A DNA stretch of 64,000 nt, from the NCBI RefSeq assembly GCF_009903625.1, contig NZ_CP047569.1:516001-580000 (forward strand), given 5' to 3'. The notes below the pieces were generated by a model. That model worked only from the letters and a program-made list of their open reading frames with translations. It made no database searches and was not told where the DNA came from. Origin of the DNA: Microbulbifer sp. ALW1 (GTDB lineage: Bacteria > Pseudomonadota > Gammaproteobacteria > Pseudomonadales > Cellvibrionaceae). Positions within the stretch are counted from its first letter, which is position 1; each line of letters starts with the position of its first letter. The position numbers and the translations under genes are program-made. Of this stretch, positions 52,117 through 60,778 are shown piece by piece.

Positions 52117-53025
52117 CTACTGGCTGCGGTCGGGAATACGCCCCAGGCACTGGCGGGTATCCATCAGCAGTTGCTCCATGAGCTGGCGGTAGCCGGCACC
52201 TGCAGGCAGCAGGCTCCCCAGTGGGTCCAGCGCCTGGTAGCCCAGGTTCAGGTGTGCCGCGGTCTGGCGATCGCGATCATTGGCGGGGACTTCACCAAAC
52301 AGGCAGCCGCGCTGCTCACCATTTTCGGTTGGCTTACGGGTTTCCAGCATGGTGCGGGCACCGTGCTGATGGCTGGCCGAAGAGCCCAGGCTCTGCACCG
52401 CCACCCCGGCAGGGCCGAAGAACTGGCTGTAAGCCTGGTGGGTTGAGACCACCGCCGCATCCCGATAGGCCCAGAGCGCGCGGTCCTGCACCTTTTGCAG
52501 GTTGGCCATGGCGCGCGAAAAATCTCGCGCCCGCTGGCGGTATTGCTCTGCCTGCTGCGGGTGCAGTTCCGCCAGACGCCCGGCAATGTGTGCCGCCATT
52601 ACCGCCGCATTGCGTGGTCGCAGCCACAGGTGCGGGTCGCCAGCGTCAGCGCCTTCATATTCATAGCCCCCGGCGGCCAGCAGGCCCAGCTGCTTCTGCT
52701 CCGGTAACAGCGCCATCTGGCGCGCCAGCACCGACTCCATGGCCGGTCCCATCCAGATCACCAGCTGTGCCTTTTCCATGGTTGCGCGGTCGGTGACTTT
52801 GGGGGCGTAGTGGTGGGGATCGCCATTTCGCACCAGGGTATGCACCGGGGTATCAGTCCCGGCAATTTCTGCGGCGATCATCGCCAGCGGCGCAATGCTG
52901 ACAACAATGTCCCGCGCGCCATCATCATTTGTCGCAGTGGCGTTTTCACCCCGGTCACAGGCGGTGAGTACAAGCGCCGCCACAACAGCGATCAGCCCCC
53001 TTGCCAGAGTGCGGAAAATGGACAT
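52117..53025 (-). CDS. znuA: Zinc ABC transporter substrate-binding protein ZnuA
   Basis: 302 residues. Lipobox LVLTAC (~20-25), so a lipoprotein rather than soluble. Cluster A-I binding-fold features: IVVSIAPLAMIAAEIAG, DPHHYAPKVTDRATMEKAQLVIWMGPAME (His ligand), GDPHLWLRP (His), and VVSTHQAYSQFFG (His). The usual His-rich loop is short or absent. Captures zinc for the ZnuBC permease, encoded divergently. Confidence 0.9.
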   Translation of the reverse strand: MSIFRTLARGLIAVVAALVLTACDRGENATATNDDGARDIVVSIAPLAMIAAEIAGTDTPVHTLVRNGDPHHYAPKVTDRATMEKAQLVIWMGPAMESVLARQMALLPEQKQLGLLAAGGYEYEGADAGDPHLWLRPRNAAVMAAHIAGRLAELHPQQAEQYRQRARDFSRAMANLQKVQDRALWAYRDAAVVSTHQAYSQFFGPAGVAVQSLGSSASHQHGARTMLETRKPTENGEQRGCLFGEVPANDRDRQTAAHLNLGYQALDPLGSLLPAGAGYRQLMEQLLMDTRQCLGRIPDRSQ

Positions 53026-53108
53026 AGCAGTACAACCTCAGGATCCGTTTCAATTGGGGGCCAACGTCGAGATGGCCGCCAAACCACCCGTTGCGCCCCG
53101 CAAAAGGG

Positions 53109-53127
53109 GGTGCGATATAATCACACC
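53109..53127. promoter_or_regulatory. Candidate Zur operator with TATAAT -10
   Basis: GGTGCGATATAATCACACC has inverted arms GGTG.GAT and ATC.CACC and contains TATAAT (53116-53121), positioned as the -10 of the znuC transcript, with TTGCGC 19 bases upstream. In the divergent znuA/znuC promoter a zinc-responsive repressor site is expected; the match to published Zur boxes is only partial. Confidence 0.45.
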
Positions 53128-53160
53128 CGGCTTACACTCGCCAGCCGTTCACCCACCTAA

Positions 53161-53193
53161 ATGAAAGACCTGCTACACGGGAGCCTCCCCTGA
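53161..53193 (+). CDS. Possible 10-codon leader ORF before znuC
   Basis: ATG AAA ... TGA encodes [10 protein letters not shown]; its TGA overlaps the CTG start of znuC in CTGA. There is no clear ribosome-binding site before this ATG, so real translation is uncertain. Confidence 0.3.
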   Translation: MKDLLHGSLP

Positions 53194-54008
53194 CTCAATC
53201 CGCGCCGCTTATTCGTGCCCGGGGCCTCGGCCTGGAAATTGCCGGCCGGCAACTGCTGCGGGATATCTCCCTGGAGCTGGAGCCGGCGGAAATTGTCACC
53301 GTCATCGGCCCCAACGGCGCTGGCAAGACTACCCTGTTGCGCCTGTTGCTGGGACTGACGAAGCCCACCAGTGGCAGCGTCGAGCGCCGTCCCGGCCTGC
53401 GTTTGGGGTATATGCCCCAGCGCCTGCACATCGACGCCACAATGCCGATGACCGTGGGACGCTTCCTGCAACTGGGTATCGATAACGTCAAGGTGGCGGA
53501 TGCGCTGGCGCGAGTCGGTGCCGGGCAGTTGGCGGGCGCACGCCTGGCAGACCTTTCCGGCGGCGAAATGCAGCGGGTGTTGCTGGCACGCGCCGCCGCC
53601 CGCAAACCCCAGCTGCTGGTACTGGACGAGCCCACCCAGGGGGTGGATATCGGTGGCCAGGGCGAGGTCTATCAACTGATTGCGCAATTGCGCGACGAAC
53701 TGCACTGTGGCGTGTTACTCGTATCCCACGACCTCCACCTGGTGATGGCCGCCACCGACCGGGTGCTCTGCGTCAACCAGCATATCTGCTGTCACGGCCA
53801 CCCGGAGCAAGTCAGCCGCGACCCGGCCTACCTCGAACTGTTCGGGGACAAACTGGCGCTCTACAACCACCAGCATAACCACCATCACGATCTGAGTGGC
53901 GAAGTGGTCGACGATTGCTGTGGTCACGGTCACCAGCACGATCACGGGCATGACCATAACCATGACCACAGCAGCGATCCGGCCAGCAAACACAACGGGG
54001 ACCAATAG
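53190..54008 (+). CDS. znuC: Zinc ABC transporter ATPase ZnuC
   Basis: 272 residues. Walker [13 protein letters not shown], signature [14 protein letters not shown], Walker [13 protein letters not shown], and the HDLHLVMA switch. There is no ATG, GTG or TTG in frame upstream of Walker A. The only start that includes the full N-terminus is CTG 53190 ([19 protein letters not shown]), with GGGAG six bases upstream. The C-terminal ~35 residues are His/Asp-rich ([16 protein letters not shown]) and may bind zinc. znuB follows after five bases. Confidence 0.9.
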   Translation: MTQSAPLIRARGLGLEIAGRQLLRDISLELEPAEIVTVIGPNGAGKTTLLRLLLGLTKPTSGSVERRPGLRLGYMPQRLHIDATMPMTVGRFLQLGIDNVKVADALARVGAGQLAGARLADLSGGEMQRVLLARAAARKPQLLVLDEPTQGVDIGGQGEVYQLIAQLRDELHCGVLLVSHDLHLVMAATDRVLCVNQHICCHGHPEQVSRDPAYLELFGDKLALYNHQHNHHHDLSGEVVDDCCGHGHQHDHGHDHNHDHSSDPASKHNGDQ

Positions 54009-54013
54009 TCAGC

Positions 54014-54823
54014 GTGAACGATTTTTCCCAGCTGCTGTACAGCAGTTTTCTCTGGTATGCCCTGGCCGCCGGACTACTGGTCGCCGTCGTCAGCGGTCCC
54101 CTCGGCTGTTTCGCGGTGTGGCGGCGCATGGCCTACTTTGGCGACACCCTCGCCCACTCGGCACTGCTTGGTGTCACCCTCGGTTTCGTTCTGCACATAC
54201 AGCCAACGCTGGCGGTGGGCGCCAGCAGCTGCCTGCTGGCTTTGCTACTGGTGTATTTCCAGCGCCGCCAGAATCTGTCTGTAGATACCCTGCTCGGTAT
54301 TCTTTCTCACTCGATGCTGGCACTGGGCATCATTACCGTCAGCCTGCTGGACATCAATGTAGACCTGCTGTCGCTGCTGCTGGGAGACCTGCTGGCGGTG
54401 TCCACCGAGGATCTGATGCTGATGACCGCCGCTGCGGTGGTGATTGCTGCACTGCTGCTGTTACTGTGGCCAAAACTGTTGGCTTTCACGCTGCACGAGG
54501 AGTTGGCGGCGGTAGAGGGCGTACGTATTGAAAGGATTCGACTGGCACTGATGCTGATGCTGGCACTGCTGATCGCCATCGCCATGAAAGTCGTGGGCGT
54601 CCTGCTGATTACCGCCCTGCTGATTATTCCCGCCGCCACCGCCAGGCGCATTTCCACCACCCCGGAACAGATGGCCGCATATGCGTCGCTGATCGGTTGT
54701 ATTGCGGTGCTGCTGGGCCTTGCCGCATCGGTATTGTGGGACAGCCCCGCGGGGCCGTCGATTGTACTGGCGGCAGGGGTGATTTTTCTTTTGGGTCAGT
54801 TCTGGTCAAGAAGCGAAGCGTGA
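54014..54823 (+). CDS. znuB: Zinc ABC transporter permease ZnuB
   Basis: 269 residues starting at GTG. About eight membrane segments; FAVWRRMAYFGDTLAHSALLGV and ALLIIPAATARRIS are conserved in the ZnuB/ABC-3 family. Forms the inner-membrane channel with ZnuC for zinc delivered by ZnuA. The frame continues open for 53 codons beyond its stop. Confidence 0.94.
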   Translation: MNDFSQLLYSSFLWYALAAGLLVAVVSGPLGCFAVWRRMAYFGDTLAHSALLGVTLGFVLHIQPTLAVGASSCLLALLLVYFQRRQNLSVDTLLGILSHSMLALGIITVSLLDINVDLLSLLLGDLLAVSTEDLMLMTAAAVVIAALLLLLWPKLLAFTLHEELAAVEGVRIERIRLALMLMLALLIAIAMKVVGVLLITALLIIPAATARRISTTPEQMAAYASLIGCIAVLLGLAASVLWDSPAGPSIVLAAGVIFLLGQFWSRSEA

Positions 54824-54985
54824 TCCGCTAGTAATCTGCCAGGTCGCCAGTGCGTATTCACGCTATTCACCACCAATACCAAAATAGAAAGCTACCTCTC
54901 CGGCATCATCATTCGTGTCAGGGAATCCGGTAAAGCGGATACCGTGTTCGATGTACTGGCTGGATTGCGGGGCTTGAATGGGTAG
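54824..54985 (+). pseudogene. Open segment after znuB, possible gene remnant
   Basis: 53 sense codons in the znuB frame between the znuB TGA and TAG at 54983. The translation includes KIESYLSGIIIRVRESGKAD, which reads protein-like, but there is no start codon with a ribosome-binding site and I recognise no family. It borders the AT-rich insertion, so it may be the tail of a lost gene. Weak evidence. Confidence 0.2.
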
Positions 54986-54990
54986 CCCCG
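54968..54990 (+). terminator. Hairpin downstream of znuB
   Basis: CGGGGCT/AGCCCCG with a 9-base loop followed by TTTCG. Weak U-tract; probable end of the znuCB transcript. Confidence 0.45.
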
Positions 54991-55087
54991 TTTCGAGTCC
55001 AGACGATCGCTGCTGGGCTTAAGTCAAGTTGCTTAGCAGAAGCAACCAAACCACAAGCAATCCATTCACGAATTTTATTTATCCTTA

Positions 55088-56221
55088 CTACAACTTGACG
55101 CCATGTAAACTCTCGAACTCTTTCAACCATTTTTCGTACTGTTCCTGGTCGATTTTTTCTTTTCTCTCTTCCTCTTTTCTTTGCTGAATTAGTTTTTCCG
55201 CAAATCTATCCAGCAGGCAATTCGCATCTCTAATAAGGTCATGATTTTGTGCCAATTCCTCCAGTTGCGCATTTGCTTTTTTTGTCGGATGCACTTGCAG
55301 TGTAGAAAATATCAGTTCGGCAATACTTCCCGAATACTGGTTATCATCACCAACCTCGAAAAATACTATTTTGTCGCGTCCTGACTTGAACAACACAAAG
55401 TGTGAGAAATGATCGTAGATTAAATCAGACTTAACAGTGATAAGTACTGCGTCCTGATTTCCAAGCGCTCTATGTCGGACTTCGATGTTCTCTATCTGAA
55501 ACTGAGCGTCCTCATAAATATGATGCGACCCACATTCGAACACATGCCCAACGATCACCTCCAATATTGCGTCGTACGAGCTACACTTTTTTTCGTCGAA
55601 TGTCGCCTCACAAATTGTCATTTCAACAATATTGAATCTGGTGTGGTATCGCGTGTAATCGTAACCAACCAAGTATCTTTTAGCCTCTGTGGACCATTGA
55701 TACTTCTTCCATCGTTTAATCTCTGAAATATGTACCGGAAACTTTAAACGTTGCGTCAGCTTCCTATCAACCTCACCATAATAAGTTCTACTACTTTCGG
55801 AATGTATATTCCTTTCCGGGACACCATACCTTAAGTTTAACCCGTAGATTTTAGCTTCTTCGTTATTGATCGCCTTTTGCGAAGGCCCCAACCGTCGCTC
55901 CTTACTCAAGAAAAAGCATTTAAATGGATTTCCAAAATGATAATAAGACCAGAACAAATCAAGAAAGGGAGTGACAGTAATTTTTCCTATTTTGTTCGTA
56001 CCAAGCATTACGAAAGATAACTGCCACTTACCCTGCGCAATAAAATAGAAAAAACAAAACATTGATGGCAGCAAGATAATCAATGTTTTTATTTCATGGG
56101 GATTTTTATCGGTAAGCCGAATCCAATGCACGATTCCGTGTATTAAAATTGGAATACAGAATAGTAATATTTCAGTCGGAGAAGTTAGGTTTTCAGTAAT
56201 AAAGTTAAATTGAAGGTCCAT
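55088..56221 (-). CDS. AT-rich orphan membrane-associated protein
   Basis: 377 residues, no family recognised. Two hydrophobic segments near the N-terminus (~17-35 and ~45-65) suggest membrane anchoring. The rest is soluble with a basic, charged C-terminal helix (LIQQRKEEERKEKIDQEQYEKWLKEF). Base composition and codon use (many AAA, ATT, TTT, AAT) are clearly unlike the neighbours, a sign of transfer. It interrupts the stretch between znuB and the oxidase genes with no mobility gene beside it. A defence or niche function is possible but unsupported. Confidence 0.7.
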   Translation of the reverse strand: MDLQFNFITENLTSPTEILLFCIPILIHGIVHWIRLTDKNPHEIKTLIILLPSMFCFFYFIAQGKWQLSFVMLGTNKIGKITVTPFLDLFWSYYHFGNPFKCFFLSKERRLGPSQKAINNEEAKIYGLNLRYGVPERNIHSESSRTYYGEVDRKLTQRLKFPVHISEIKRWKKYQWSTEAKRYLVGYDYTRYHTRFNIVEMTICEATFDEKKCSSYDAILEVIVGHVFECGSHHIYEDAQFQIENIEVRHRALGNQDAVLITVKSDLIYDHFSHFVLFKSGRDKIVFFEVGDDNQYSGSIAELIFSTLQVHPTKKANAQLEELAQNHDLIRDANCLLDRFAEKLIQQRKEEERKEKIDQEQYEKWLKEFESLHGVKL

Positions 56222-56333
56222 CTTCCTACATAGTTCCTATCGCCAGCAGTAATCCAGCACTGCGGCAAAATCCATACAATTTATCGTCGTCGCAAAAAAT
56301 TAGGCAGTAAGTTCAATAGATGACTTCTAGCTA

Positions 56334-57122
56334 TCAACCGGGATATTTCAGCAGAGTCATATGCAACAGATTTACCCCCCAGTGGGTAAACACACAGGCC
56401 CAGAAGCTGCCGCGCAGTTGCCAGATCAGGGCGTAGCCCAGGCCCGCCAATCCAACCAGTGCCAGCATGGTGATGGATACCGCCCAGCCGGTGTGCATCT
56501 GGATAAACAGCAGTGTTACCAGAATGGTGGGGATCCAGGGCCAGCGGTGTAGCCACTGGCCCAGTCCGCGCTGCAATACCCAGCGGAAAAATCCCTCTTC
56601 GGCGATACACACCACCACCAGGTTCAGCAATGCCGCAAGGGCGATAGCGGCGGTGAGTTTGGGCTGGAAATCGAGAAAAAAGGCACCGACGATTATCGGA
56701 GTAACAATGGCGATTGCCATCAGAGGGAAGTCACTGCGCTTACAGGGCTGTGGGCGCACCAGCATAAACAGCACCAGGGTCAGGGCAATGACAGCCTTGG
56801 CCGGGCGGAAGCTGGGATAAATTTCGCTGCCGCCCTGCAGGTACGGCTCCATTAATAAAATATGGTCGTTGCCGGGAATGGCGCCGCTGGTGACGATGAC
56901 CATTAACAGTGCAGTAATCACATAGCTGGCAACTTTCTTCCAGCCAACCGCGGTTTCCATCGCCACCAATCCCAGCCAGATGGCCGGTGCAAAGACACCG
57001 ATCCAACCAAAGGGAATGGCCAACAGGCACAGAAATGCAGCAGGAAGCCAGAGGGTTTTGCCTTCGAGGGGCGCATCGGCGGCAATCACCGGCGCACCCC
57101 GCTGTACGTTGAGTGAAAACAT
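56334..57122 (-). CDS. CPBP family intramembrane protease
   Basis: 262 residues from ATG 57122 with GGA upstream; a frame to 57173 adds non-conserved residues. Six to eight membrane segments. CPBP motifs: EEGFFRWVLQRGL (EExxxR) at ~180-192, an FxxxH-like pair around LLFIQMHTGW, and FTHWGVNLLHM (HxxxN) near the C-terminus. Such proteases (Rce1/Abi family) act in prenyl-protein processing, bacteriocin immunity or unknown roles; here the target is unknown. Confidence 0.87.
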   Translation of the reverse strand: MFSLNVQRGAPVIAADAPLEGKTLWLPAAFLCLLAIPFGWIGVFAPAIWLGLVAMETAVGWKKVASYVITALLMVIVTSGAIPGNDHILLMEPYLQGGSEIYPSFRPAKAVIALTLVLFMLVRPQPCKRSDFPLMAIAIVTPIIVGAFFLDFQPKLTAAIALAALLNLVVVCIAEEGFFRWVLQRGLGQWLHRWPWIPTILVTLLFIQMHTGWAVSITMLALVGLAGLGYALIWQLRGSFWACVFTHWGVNLLHMTLLKYPG

Positions 57123-57227
57123 AGAAAATCCATTTTCGTTTTGCGAGCGGGGGGAGTTGCTTGGCGCCATCATAGCGCCAAGCAGAAAAGATTTCAGTGA
57201 CCGGGTACCGGTCAGGCGTATAACGAG

Positions 57228-57896
57228 TTAGCCGTTGTAAGTGGTACGCATGGAGCGATAGGTCAGTTTCATTTTGGCAGGGTCGAGCGGTGCCTTGAAA
57301 AACCCGTGGTAATGTCCACGCGGATTGATGAGCACTACTTGCGAACCGTGATCCACGGTGTAGTTGCCATCTTCCAGCGGCACCTTGTTAAAAGGTACGT
57401 TCAGCTGGTTGGCGAAACGCTTCAGGCTAAGGAATTCTCCAGTCACCCCGTGGAACTCCGGATTGAAATAGCGCACATAGTCGTGCAGCTGCTGTGGCTG
57501 ATCCCGCTGTGGGTCTACCGATACCAGCAGGATATCGGTGTCTTTTCGGGTCGCCTCATCCAAGGTCTGGTAGAAGTTGTTCAGGGTCGCCAGGGTGGTC
57601 GGGCAGACGTCCGGGCAGTGGGTGAAACCAAAAAATACCAGGGTCCAGCGCCCTTCCAGCGCGCTGGTTTTGAACACCTCACCGGTATCCGCCAGCAATT
57701 CAAATTCATCCAGAATGCGCGGCCGCTCCAGTTTGATAGCGCCGTTCAGTTGCAGCTCGGCGTCGGTAATCACCCGCGGCTGCCCCATTTTGTGCAGAAA
57801 GCCCGCGAGTACCGCGATCATGAACAACACCATAACGGCGATGCTCAGATAAATTCCGCGCTTTTGCGCGGTTGTATGTTGGACATTCGCGCTCAT
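57228..57896 (-). CDS. SCO1/SenC family copper chaperone
   Basis: 222 residues with an N-terminal membrane anchor (~15-35) and a thioredoxin fold. Copper ligands: FTHCPDVCPTT (CxxxC) at ~91 and DHGSQVVLINP (His) at ~183. Delivers copper or electrons for the CuA site of cytochrome c oxidase. Last gene of the oxidase-assembly run. Confidence 0.94.
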   Translation of the reverse strand: MSANVQHTTAQKRGIYLSIAVMVLFMIAVLAGFLHKMGQPRVITDAELQLNGAIKLERPRILDEFELLADTGEVFKTSALEGRWTLVFFGFTHCPDVCPTTLATLNNFYQTLDEATRKDTDILLVSVDPQRDQPQQLHDYVRYFNPEFHGVTGEFLSLKRFANQLNVPFNKVPLEDGNYTVDHGSQVVLINPRGHYHGFFKAPLDPAKMKLTYRSMRTTYNG

Positions 57897-57908
57897 GGCA
57901 GCTCCCGA

Positions 57909-58826
57909 TTAGCCCGCCACCGGCGGCAATGCCACCAGGTAGTGATCCAGCAACATGATGCAGAAAAGTGCCATCAGATAGATGATGGAATACTTGAAGG
58001 TTTCCATACCCGCTTTGGGGTTTTTATCCCGCAGCATTTCTACCGCCCAGTAAAGGAATCCGAGCCCCAGTACGACGGCGCCCAGCAGATAGAGCCAACC
58101 CAGCATGGCAGTGGCGAATGGCAATAGACTGACCGCGAGCAGGATAAAGGTGTACAGCAGAATATGGATTTTGGTGTATTGCACCCCGTGGGTAATCGGC
58201 AGCATGGGAATTTCCGCCTTGGCGTAGTCGTCGCGACGATGCACCGCGAGCGCCCAAAAGTGCGGCGGCGTCCAGGCAAAAATGATCAGCGCCAGCAACA
58301 GGCCGTGGCCGTGGATATCACCGGTTACCGCAACCCATCCCAACAGTGGCGGCGCAGCGCCGGCGAGACCGCCGATCACAATATTCTGCGGCGTTGCCCG
58401 TTTCAGGAACATGGTGTAAACCACTGCATAGCCCAGCAGGGAGAAGAGCGTGAGCCAGGCGGTCAGTGCATTGACGAATGCGAGTAGGATCGCCATGCCA
58501 CTGCAGCCGAGCGCCAGAGCAAATAGCAGGGCTTTTTGCGGTTCGACCCGGCCGCGAGCCACCGGGCGATTGGTGGTACGCGCCATTTTGATATCCACAT
58601 GGCGATCCACCAAGTGATTGACCGCCGCCGCGCCACCGGCGCACAACGCGATACCGAGGTTACCGAGAATCAGAATATCCAGCGGCACCATGCCCGGCAC
58701 CGCCAGCAGCATGCCGATCACCGAGGTGAGGATCATCAGCATCACCACCCGCGGTTTGGTGAGCTCGTAATAATCGCGCCAGCCGGCTCTCTGGACACTC
58801 TTCGCCTGTATTGCCTGAGTACTCAT
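57909..58826 (-). CDS. cyoE: Protohaem IX farnesyltransferase
   Basis: 305 residues from ATG 58826 with GAGG upstream; a GTG three codons earlier is possible. UbiA-type prenyltransferase with the Asp-rich motif NHLVDRHVDIKMARTTNRP and second motif HFWALAVHRRDDYAKAEIPML; about nine membrane segments. Makes haem O from haem B, the substrate of CtaA. 12 bases upstream of sco. Confidence 0.94.
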   Translation of the reverse strand: MSTQAIQAKSVQRAGWRDYYELTKPRVVMLMILTSVIGMLLAVPGMVPLDILILGNLGIALCAGGAAAVNHLVDRHVDIKMARTTNRPVARGRVEPQKALLFALALGCSGMAILLAFVNALTAWLTLFSLLGYAVVYTMFLKRATPQNIVIGGLAGAAPPLLGWVAVTGDIHGHGLLLALIIFAWTPPHFWALAVHRRDDYAKAEIPMLPITHGVQYTKIHILLYTFILLAVSLLPFATAMLGWLYLLGAVVLGLGFLYWAVEMLRDKNPKAGMETFKYSIIYLMALFCIMLLDHYLVALPPVAG

Positions 58827-58897
58827 GGTCACCACCTCGGTTATTTATTATTTGCGGCCAGGTTCCCTGCGGCCATTTAATACATTTCGACGGTATC

Positions 58898-59950
58898 CTA
58901 GGGTGTTCTCCCTATTGCCGGCTGCACCGTATTAATCCGGTAGCAGAAGGTCAGCAGGCTCAATAACAACAGCGCTGCACCGGCATTATGTGCCACCGCA
59001 ATCGGCAGTGGCAGGAACATCACTACGTTCGCAATTCCCAGCCCCACTTGCAAGCAAAGGACCGCCATCAAACCCTGTGCCCAGCGCGGTGAACCGGCAC
59101 GCCAGGCAAGGAAGGCGAGCAGGCTGACCAGCAGAGTGACAATGATGGCGCCAATGCGATGGGTCAGGTGAATCGCGGTGCGCGCGTCACTTTCCAGGGC
59201 ACCGCCCAGGTAATTGGGCCCGATTTGCTGGGAGACATTGAACCCCTGGGAGAAATCGGCACTGGGCCACCACTGGTTGTGGCAGGTGGGAAAGTCCGGG
59301 CAGGCCAACGCGGCATAGTTGGAGCTGGTCCATCCGCCGAGGGCGATTTGCAGACTGACCACAACGATGGCGGCCACCGCCAGGGGTCGGATTTTTTGCA
59401 GCGCGGTAAATTCGTGGGGTGGTATCAGGCGTTTGCGATAGCGCAGCCGCTCCGCCAGCATCCACAGTACCGACAGGGTCGCCATACCACCCAGCAGGTG
59501 TAAGGTAACCACTTGCGGCCAGAGCTTCAGGGTCACCGTCCACATACCGAAAGCAGCCTGCAGAATGATCAGTCCCAGCAGAATATGGCTCTGGAAAAAA
59601 CCGCGGTGACCGCGGCGGCGCCAGAACATATAGGTCAGCCCCGCCACCAGCAATAACAGCATGCCGGCGAAGTAGCGATGCACCATTTCCGGCCAGGTCT
59701 TGTCGGTTTCTACCGGAGTATCGGGAAACGCCTGGTTGGCCGCGGCAATTTCGTGACCTTCATTGGGCCACAGCAGGTGACCGTAACAACCGGGCCAGTC
59801 CGGACAGCCGAGACCGGCATGCGACAGGCGAGTGAACGCACCCAGCACAACCACCACTAGCGCCAACCCGGTGCCGATCAGCGCCAGGCGGAAGCGCCAG
59901 TCTTTTTTGTAATTTTTGCGCAGTTCGGTGATATCCGATTCCACGTCCAT
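58898..59950 (-). CDS. ctaA: Haem A synthase (COX15/CtaA)
   Basis: 350 residues from ATG 59950 with GGGGAGAG upstream; a longer frame to 60139 overlaps the neighbour. Eight membrane segments in two similar halves, with haem-binding His residues in EMVHRYFAG, VVTLHLLGG, IHLTHRIGA and VAHNAGAA, and paired cysteines CPDWPGC and CPDFPTC. Converts haem O to haem A for the aa3 oxidase. Confidence 0.94.
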   Translation of the reverse strand: MDVESDITELRKNYKKDWRFRLALIGTGLALVVVVLGAFTRLSHAGLGCPDWPGCYGHLLWPNEGHEIAAANQAFPDTPVETDKTWPEMVHRYFAGMLLLLVAGLTYMFWRRRGHRGFFQSHILLGLIILQAAFGMWTVTLKLWPQVVTLHLLGGMATLSVLWMLAERLRYRKRLIPPHEFTALQKIRPLAVAAIVVVSLQIALGGWTSSNYAALACPDFPTCHNQWWPSADFSQGFNVSQQIGPNYLGGALESDARTAIHLTHRIGAIIVTLLVSLLAFLAWRAGSPRWAQGLMAVLCLQVGLGIANVVMFLPLPIAVAHNAGAALLLLSLLTFCYRINTVQPAIGRTP

Positions 59951-59982
59951 TCGCTCTCTCCCCTTTCCTGTTACGTCTGGGA

Positions 59983-60651
59983 TTACTTTTCGTAGGAGTA
60001 CTTCAGCAGTCGTTTGATGTCTTTGAGTAACTGGTTGCCGGTATAGCGGTTGTCGTAGACCATCATCGCGAACCCCTTCTGATCCACCAGCAGCGCACTC
60101 GGGCGCTTGAGCGCGGCGTGATCGCTGTCTGCCAGCCACTGGTCAATCTGTTGCTGGTCAGCGGTGGTGAAGCGCAGCTTGGGGTGTTGGCTGGCCAGGT
60201 CTTGGTGGCGCTCGGCGGTGAGCGCGTCGCCGGTGACCAGCAGACGCTCTACCCGGTGCGCCTTGTCACCCAGGCGAATATGTACCTGGCGCGTGGTATA
60301 GAGCAGCTTTTCACACTCCCCAGCACACTGTTCGCCGCCAATAATCAGGTAACGCCATTTCGGCTCTTCCGACGCAATGGCAACCGTTGCGCCGTCATCG
60401 CTGCGCAGTGAGATGTCCGCAACATTGTGTGCGGGCACCAGCAACTCGCCCTGGTTCACGGTGTCCATCGGCATACCGACGCCGGTGTAAAACACGATAT
60501 AGGCCGCAACGATGGGAAAGGCCACCGCGACAAACACACCGAGGCCGGCCCAGCGGCCCAGACCGCGCTTTCGGGTTTGCCTATCGGTGGAAAGCCGGGT
60601 ATCCGTGCCCCCGCTCGCTTGTTCGTTCGGGGTCTGGAAATTTTCTGCCAT
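59983..60651 (-). CDS. Membrane-anchored protein of the oxidase cluster, unknown function
   Basis: 222 residues from ATG 60651 with GAGG upstream. One membrane anchor (~35-60), then a soluble domain laid out like a thioredoxin fold (WRYLIIGGEQCAGECEKLLYTTRQ; SALLVDQKGFAMMVYDNRYTGNQLLKDIKRLL). The CAGEC pair occupies the place of a Sco-like CxxxC. A homologue sits at this position in Pseudomonas oxidase clusters, so an assembly role is likely. Confidence 0.75.
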   Translation of the reverse strand: MAENFQTPNEQASGGTDTRLSTDRQTRKRGLGRWAGLGVFVAVAFPIVAAYIVFYTGVGMPMDTVNQGELLVPAHNVADISLRSDDGATVAIASEEPKWRYLIIGGEQCAGECEKLLYTTRQVHIRLGDKAHRVERLLVTGDALTAERHQDLASQHPKLRFTTADQQQIDQWLADSDHAALKRPSALLVDQKGFAMMVYDNRYTGNQLLKDIKRLLKYSYEK

Positions 60652-60778
60652 TGCTGTCACCTCGCTGTCGCGCCGTGATGCCAGCCCATTCCGGGCCGAC
60701 CTGGGGCCTGCTCCCCGTACCGCGCTCGTTATTGTTATGACTCGTGTTCGGTATGACTTCTTATATTTATAAGTAGGA

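Noticed and set aside
54918..55130. Minus-strand 70-codon frame beyond the orphan gene
   Set aside because: No ribosome-binding site, no protein-like pattern, and it overlaps the orphan gene's 3' end.
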